Of a DNA stretch of 64,000 bases, positions 59,651 to 64,000 are shown piece after piece (position 1 is the first letter of the stretch; each line of letters begins with the position of its first letter). The DNA is from Hyphomicrobium sp. (GTDB lineage Bacteria > Pseudomonadota > Alphaproteobacteria > Rhizobiales > Hyphomicrobiaceae): positions 186,001-250,000 of the forward strand of contig PERL01000002.1 in NCBI GenBank assembly GCA_002928735.1, in the 5' to 3' direction. The position numbers and the translations under genes were made by a program. Under the pieces are notes generated by a model. The model made no database searches, was not told the origin of the DNA, and saw only the letters and a program-made list of their open reading frames with translations.

Positions 59651-59746
59651 GGCGCACCCGCACTGCGTGCGTTCCGCTTTCAGCACTTGCGTGTCATTCT
59701 GCCGCGCCGTATTTGATCGGGGGCATGTGCGCAGGGGGACGTCCGC

Positions 59747-60532
59747 ATGACGAAGGCCGCATCTTTATCCGGCAAAGTCGATCCCGTGGTCCGGAAGATC
59801 ACGATCGAAGATGTCAAAGCCGCACTGGCGGAAGGGATCGACGACTTCCGGCGCGCGCCCCGGCATGGACTGGTGCTCGGGGCCGTTTCGGCCGTCACGG
59901 GCATCGCGATCCTGGCGCTCCTTTATGTCTTGGGGCTGCCCTATCTCGCATATCCGCTCGGTGCAGGCTTTGCGCTCGTGTGCCCGTTTCTCGCGGCTGG
60001 ACTGTACGAGGTCAGCCGGCGGCTGGAGACGGGGCAATCGCTCGCCGCAGGCGATGTATGGGCGACCATCAAGGGGCGCAGTGAAATTCGCTGGATGGGT
60101 TTTGCCACGGTGTTCATCCTCATCATGTGGATGTATCAGGTGCGCTTTCTGATGGCGCTCTTCCTCGGCTACAGCGGGATGATGGCGACGCTGGAGGAGT
60201 TCTTGCGCGTCGTGTTCACGACGACGGAAGGGCTGACATTCCTGGCAGTGGGCAACATCGTCGGCGCTTTCCTGGCGACAGTTTTGTTCTCGATATCGGT
60301 GGTGTCGTTTCCGCTCGTTCTCGACCGGGACGTGGATTTCGTGACGGCCATGATCACAAGTATCAAGGCGGTGGCCATGAACCCGGTGCCGATGGCGTTC
60401 TTCGCGGTGATCATCGCGGTGATGATGTTCTTTTCGGGGATCACAGCATTCCTTGGACTGCTTGTCGCGCTGCCGGTTCTAGGACACACGACGTGGCATC
60501 TCTACCGGCGGGTGATCGCGCCGGCGGCGTGA
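59747..60532 (+). CDS. DUF2189 family membrane protein
   Basis: The 261-residue protein has six hydrophobic segments and the family features KITIEDVKAALAEGIDDFRRAP and FVTAMITSIKAVAMNPVPM. The long IVGAFLATVLFSISVVSFPL segment is one of its membrane spans. The function is unknown. It is the first gene after the carrier-protein operon, 97 bases past the decarboxylase stop, and may be a separate unit. Confidence 0.85.
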   Translation: MTKAASLSGKVDPVVRKITIEDVKAALAEGIDDFRRAPRHGLVLGAVSAVTGIAILALLYVLGLPYLAYPLGAGFALVCPFLAAGLYEVSRRLETGQSLAAGDVWATIKGRSEIRWMGFATVFILIMWMYQVRFLMALFLGYSGMMATLEEFLRVVFTTTEGLTFLAVGNIVGAFLATVLFSISVVSFPLVLDRDVDFVTAMITSIKAVAMNPVPMAFFAVIIAVMMFFSGITAFLGLLVALPVLGHTTWHLYRRVIAPAA

Positions 60533-60542
60533 CTTCCTCGGT

Positions 60543-61082
60543 TTAGACGATGTCAATGTGGGCAGCCGCGATCCTGCGGTACAGATCGGCGCGGCGCTTC
60601 AGCGGCCACCAATCGTAAAGAAATGTCTCGATCGGCTTCCAGTTGGCCACCCATCCCAGGATGATCAGCCCTTCTTGAAGAATTCGCGTTGCCGGACCGG
60701 AGCCAACCACGGCTGGCAGCATTTGGCTGGTTAAGAGGCACGCGCTCAACACAAGCAATCCGATGGCGAGATATCGCCAACCGAGGCGGAACAACTCCCG
60801 GCGGTCGCGGTCAATCCACTCGGCGCGCACCTCGAAGTAGTGGGTCAATGCCGAAGCCAGCCCACGATCCACGGCTCGCCGAGCTTCGTCAGACGGCATG
60901 TGGAGCAAGATGCGTATCGCGGCATCCTTTGGCAGTTCGCGGGCCCAGCCGGCAATGTGGGCCTCGGCATCGTCGTCGAGATCGCGGTCGTCGAAGGGCG
61001 AGGGATCGAAGGAATTGAAGAGTTGCTCGATCCGATTGATCCGCACTTCGATGGTCGCTTCGGGAGCGGTTGGATTGGCCAT
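60543..61082 (-). CDS. Conserved hypothetical membrane protein
   Basis: The 179-residue protein has an acidic N-terminal half (FDPSPFDDRDLDDDAE) and two hydrophobic segments at about 104-128 and 133-147. A basic end follows (WWPLKRRADLYRRIAAA). No family is recognised. It is just downstream of the DUF4010 gene on the same strand, 8 bases apart, so probably co-transcribed. Confidence 0.7.
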   Translation of the reverse strand: MANPTAPEATIEVRINRIEQLFNSFDPSPFDDRDLDDDAEAHIAGWARELPKDAAIRILLHMPSDEARRAVDRGLASALTHYFEVRAEWIDRDRRELFRLGWRYLAIGLLVLSACLLTSQMLPAVVGSGPATRILQEGLIILGWVANWKPIETFLYDWWPLKRRADLYRRIAAAHIDIV

Positions 61083-61090
61083 TATCTAGG

Positions 61091-62365
61091 TCACGTAAGG
61101 GGTGGTAAAACGAACAAGGCCGTAGCGCCGGCGGTGATGGCGAGTGCGGCTGCGATCATCATGCGCTTACCGAATTCGGGACCGCCGGTGGCCCAGCCCA
61201 GCGCCGCCTTAGAGACAGTGTTGACCGCAACAACGATGAGGATCGCGTTGGCAGCCAATGTGATGCTCGCTGCGTCGGTGGCCTGACGTGACATGGAGAG
61301 CGTCATGGCGTCAACGTCGGCGATGCCTGAGAGGGCGGCCAAGGCATAGACGCCCTGGCCACTGCCGAAACGCGTTAGTAGTTTGGTTGCCGCGGTGATG
61401 GCGGTGAGGATCAGACCGAACTTCAAAACGGTGGTGAGTTCGAAGGGATCGGTGAGCTTTAGGCGGCCGCTCTCGACGCCATTGCTGTCCTGGCGGAGGA
61501 AATAAAACGCGGTGGCGAGCAGGGCGATGCCGCCGAGGCCGATGGGTAGTGCGATGGTTGGCAGGATGCTCGTGCCGACTGCGGCGACGACGGCGAGAAC
61601 GCGAGCAGCCATCGTCGCTGAGGAGAACAAAGCGCCGGCTGTGAGGGGTGCGACTTTTTCGGGATGCTCCTTGGCTATTTCGGCCAGCGTGACGGTGACG
61701 GCCGTGGAGGAGGCGAGGCCGCCCGCCACCCCGGTCATGATGATCCCGGCGTGGTCGCCTACGGCTTTGATGGCAATGTAGCCGGCGAACGAGATGGCAG
61801 CGATCATCACAGTCAGCAGCCACATCTCGAAGGGATTGATGGTGTCCCATGGATCAACGGTGCGATCGGGTAACAGCGGCAGCATGATAAAGGTCATCGC
61901 CGCGAGGAGGAGGCCGGAGCGCAGTTCGAGCCAGGAGATGCGGCCAACCCAGCCGTGCAAGACCTCCTTGAAGGCGAGGAGGGCGGCCGTGGCGACACCC
62001 ATCGCTCCAGCGACGGCCATGTCTCCGACCACAGCGAGGGCACCCAATGCGAAGGCCAGCATGGCGGCAACGACTGTTGTGGCGCCAAGCGTGTTTTCGA
62101 TGACGGCTTCGCGATAGCGGAACAGGATGATGGCGCCGCTATAGACGGCAAAGGCGAGCGCCAGGGCGATAAGTCCTTCGTTGCCGCGTGCAACGATCAC
62201 CGCGCCCCAGATGCCGCCAAGTAGTCCCCCCAGCGTGAGTGTTCGCAGACCAGCCGAGCGGTTGCCTTCCGGTTCGTTGCGGCTTTTCCAGCCGCGTTCG
62301 AGGCCGATCAGAAATCCGATGGCGAGGGCCACGCCGAGGCGCTGGAAGAGTTCGAGTGTTTCCAT
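61091..62365 (-). CDS. MgtC/DUF4010 family membrane protein
   Basis: The 424-residue membrane protein has about eleven hydrophobic segments. The MgtC-like front (GVALAIGFLIGLERGWKSR, then GLRTLTLGGLLGGIWG) precedes a DUF4010 region with GGLASSTAVTVTLAEIAKE and ALSGIADVDAMTLSMS. The role is unknown; MgtC-type fronts are tied to magnesium or acid stress. Its stop is 8 bases from the next gene start. Confidence 0.85.
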   Translation of the reverse strand: METLELFQRLGVALAIGFLIGLERGWKSRNEPEGNRSAGLRTLTLGGLLGGIWGAVIVARGNEGLIALALAFAVYSGAIILFRYREAVIENTLGATTVVAAMLAFALGALAVVGDMAVAGAMGVATAALLAFKEVLHGWVGRISWLELRSGLLLAAMTFIMLPLLPDRTVDPWDTINPFEMWLLTVMIAAISFAGYIAIKAVGDHAGIIMTGVAGGLASSTAVTVTLAEIAKEHPEKVAPLTAGALFSSATMAARVLAVVAAVGTSILPTIALPIGLGGIALLATAFYFLRQDSNGVESGRLKLTDPFELTTVLKFGLILTAITAATKLLTRFGSGQGVYALAALSGIADVDAMTLSMSRQATDAASITLAANAILIVVAVNTVSKAALGWATGGPEFGKRMMIAAALAITAGATALFVLPPLT

Positions 62366-62450
62366 CGGCGCATCGTAGTGCGGCTGGCCGCTGAACGATA
62401 CGGCGTTGGCTCAATAGGGATGACACTGGTTTAGGAGGACATTGGCCAAA

Positions 62451-62482
62451 GCAAAACCGCCGCCCTTAGAGGACGGCGGTTT
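62451..62482 (-). terminator. Terminator of the DUF4167 gene
   Basis: A 9-bp stem AAACCGCCG (62454-62462) with CGGCGGTTT (62474-62482), plus two inner pairs after one mismatch and a 5-base loop. Read on the minus strand it ends in TTTTGCTTT. It lies 22 bases past the DUF4167 stop. Confidence 0.75.
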
Positions 62483-62504
62483 GTCAGTGGTCGTGCGACT
62501 ATGA

Positions 62505-63473
62505 TCAGTCGCTGTCTTCGGTGGCCACGACCGCTGGCACGGGCGCGCTTACTGCGGCGTCGTCCTGATCGTCGCGACGCGGACGGCGGACCGGGCGGCG
62601 CAGGAACTCGGGCTGCTCGTGCGCTTCGGCCGGTAAACGATCTCCGGCGGGACGCTCGCGGCGGCGAGGCAGTGGGCTGCCTTCCGGCCGCTCTGGCCTT
62701 TCGGCTCGCTCCGGGCGGTCGAGCCGCTCGGTGCGTTCGGGCCGCGGTTCGATGGAGCGCACTTCGGGAGCGGCAACGGGCGGGCGCTCGAAGCGCTCGG
62801 GACGGTCGCGGTCCATGCGATGCTCGGTCCGTTCCGGACGGTCGCCGCGATCTTGACGGTCGGGACGCTCGAAGCGCTCCTGACGATCGGGGCGGTCGTG
62901 ACGATCTTGGCGATCTGGGCGATCGCGGTAGCCGCCGCGATCACCCTGGTATGGGCGATCACGGTCGCGGTCGCGCGGACCTTGGTGCTGATGGCGCTGC
63001 TCGCCGTGCATGCGGGGCTGGCGATCCTCGAAGCGGCGTTCGCCGCTATCCTGGAAGCGCGGCTGATCGGCCGGGCGATTCGCGATGGAGGGCTGATCGG
63101 TGTTGCCGTCGAAGCCGTCGTCGCCATCCATGTCGCCTTCGGCTCGATGCTGGCCGTTAAAGCTACCGTTGTAGCCCGGATCGGCGCCGCCCTGGCTCAC
63201 CTGCTGTTCGCGGTACGCCATGATGATGCGATTATAATGCTCCGCGTGCTGGAGATAATTCTCGGCCAGCACCGGATCGCCGGACGACTGTGCATCGCGC
63301 GCGAGTGACATATATTTTTCGGCGATGTGAGCGGGTGTGCCGCGCAGCTTCACATCCGGACCATTGCTTTCGAAGCTCCGCGTCAGCGGATTTTGGCCTT
63401 TGCGCTGCTGATTATTCTGATTGTTGTTATTGTTGCGGCCGCGGCCTCTGCGGTTCTGCTGTCCCTGCCTCAT
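62505..63473 (-). CDS. DUF4167 protein with long Arg/Asp/Pro/Glu low-complexity region
   Basis: The 322-residue protein opens with the DUF4167 domain. The start is MRQGQQNRRGRG, an Asn-rich stretch, then THIAEKY-like THIAEKYMSLARDAQSSGD (here AHIAEKYMSLARDAQ) with ENYLQHAEHYNRII. From about residue 165 it becomes a charged repeat region (DRPDRQDR, ERPERPE units), predicted disordered. The family sits near prmC in Hyphomicrobiales and is thought to bind RNA. The start at 63473 is chosen because the frame upstream to 63635 is of low quality. Confidence 0.85.
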   Translation of the reverse strand: MRQGQQNRRGRGRNNNNNQNNQQRKGQNPLTRSFESNGPDVKLRGTPAHIAEKYMSLARDAQSSGDPVLAENYLQHAEHYNRIIMAYREQQVSQGGADPGYNGSFNGQHRAEGDMDGDDGFDGNTDQPSIANRPADQPRFQDSGERRFEDRQPRMHGEQRHQHQGPRDRDRDRPYQGDRGGYRDRPDRQDRHDRPDRQERFERPDRQDRGDRPERTEHRMDRDRPERFERPPVAAPEVRSIEPRPERTERLDRPERAERPERPEGSPLPRRRERPAGDRLPAEAHEQPEFLRRPVRRPRRDDQDDAAVSAPVPAVVATEDSD

Positions 63474-64000
63474 GGGCTCCGATCTCAACCTATGTAACTG
63501 TTTAACGGGTAACTTCTGGTCTATGCCGACGGGCCCCAATGCGGGATCCGAGGCGGAAAACGTTCGATCCAGTGCTTGCGGCACTTGGCGCCTGATTGGC
63601 TGCACGGCCGCACGCGGCCCTGCAACCGGACACATTTCGCTCTCTTGGCACCCTACGGGCTAACAACCCGCCGAGATTCGCGAACCGGCGAGAGAACGCA
63701 CGACTAAGATCAACCGGACTGGTACTTCATCGTGTCGGAATTGGCTCGATAGCTGTAGCGCTTGCCTAAGCAGCGCTCGCCGGGAGCGGCCGGACCCTTG
63801 CCGGCCTTTGGCCCCATCTTGGCTTGTGACACCCCGGGCCCCCAGACGGCAAGTTGCCCTCGTTCGTCTGCCGGGTTTGTGTCGCTGTTGGAGAGACACT
63901 AACCCGGCTGCCCCGCGATTCCAATAGTTTTCGCGCGCAGGGTTAGCGTTGTGTCAGCATTGCCACAGTCCGGACATGGCCGCCCAGATCCTTCCGAGTC
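63474..64000. other. Right-edge region without a recognised gene
   Basis: About 530 bases with no protein family I can name. A 35-codon minus-strand frame at 63710-63817 (ending KRYSYRANSDTMKYQSG) and a short plus frame starting at 63976 and running off the edge are possible but unsupported. A prmC gene, a usual neighbour of DUF4167, would be expected further right and is not visible here. Part may belong to a structured RNA, but I found none. Confidence 0.4.

Noticed and set aside
63474-64000. Possible structured RNA (6S, tmRNA or RNase P) at the right edge
   Set aside because: The region is GC-rich with short hairpins, but none of the conserved segments of those RNAs could be found by eye.

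Overview
The window looks like a chromosomal segment of a high-GC alphaproteobacterium of the order Hyphomicrobiales (Rhizobiales). I see no plasmid, phage, insertion sequence, rRNA or CRISPR signature. The assignment rests on gene families and gene orders typical of that order: murA / DUF2948 / hisD / UPF0262 / low-molecular-weight phosphatase / maf / yacG / tRNA-Phe; guaA, rsmB, a MAPEG-family gene and guaB together; short-form hisG with hisZ and hisS; a CIRCE-controlled groESL; and DUF992, DUF4167 and DUF1348 proteins. An isolated pqqA precursor-peptide gene points to a PQQ user, possibly a methylotroph of the Hyphomicrobium type, but no dehydrogenase that would need PQQ is in the window.

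Layout. 1-7532: a putrescine module, with a GntR/FCD regulator (cut by the left edge), the potFGHI transporter, an agmatinase-like ureohydrolase and a PuuB-like oxidase. The same GTGATCAC-centred palindrome lies in front of all three transcription units. 7529-10919: hisS-hisZ-hisG. 11014-13908: an acetyltransferase-like/cupin-like pair and an exported protein. 14007-25175: cell-wall and housekeeping block (murA, a RhlE-like helicase with a long charged tail, hisD, maf, yacG, tRNA-Phe) interrupted by an inverted crp-adenylate cyclase pair. 25421-34810: L,D-transpeptidase, guaA, TspO, an alpha/beta hydrolase, two SET-domain proteins, rsmB, MAPEG, guaB.

35136-38786: pqqA, rlmE, ppx/gppA, an M15 peptidase, folE. 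39007-45277: tRNA-Thr, an AidB-like acyl-CoA dehydrogenase, pyrB with a metal-site-less dihydroorotase homologue, plsY, dprA. 45278-49182: small proteins, a universal stress protein and groESL with promoter, CIRCE and terminator. 49207-51681: two secreted proteins of unknown function that look like paralogues, in visibly AT-richer DNA. 51856-55370: a membrane methyltransferase, a divergent photolyase/cryptochrome and DUF membrane proteins. 55627-59650: a four-gene set (unknown protein, acyl carrier protein, AMP-forming ligase, PLP decarboxylase) resembling exosortase-A-associated enzymes but with no exosortase nearby. 59747-63473: membrane proteins and a DUF4167 protein.

The best candidates for unusual biology are the carrier-protein/ligase/decarboxylase operon at 55627-59650, the three-site putrescine regulon at 1-7532, the orphan pqqA and the paired unknown secreted proteins at 49207-51681. 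All functions are read from sequence by eye; nothing was searched against a database.
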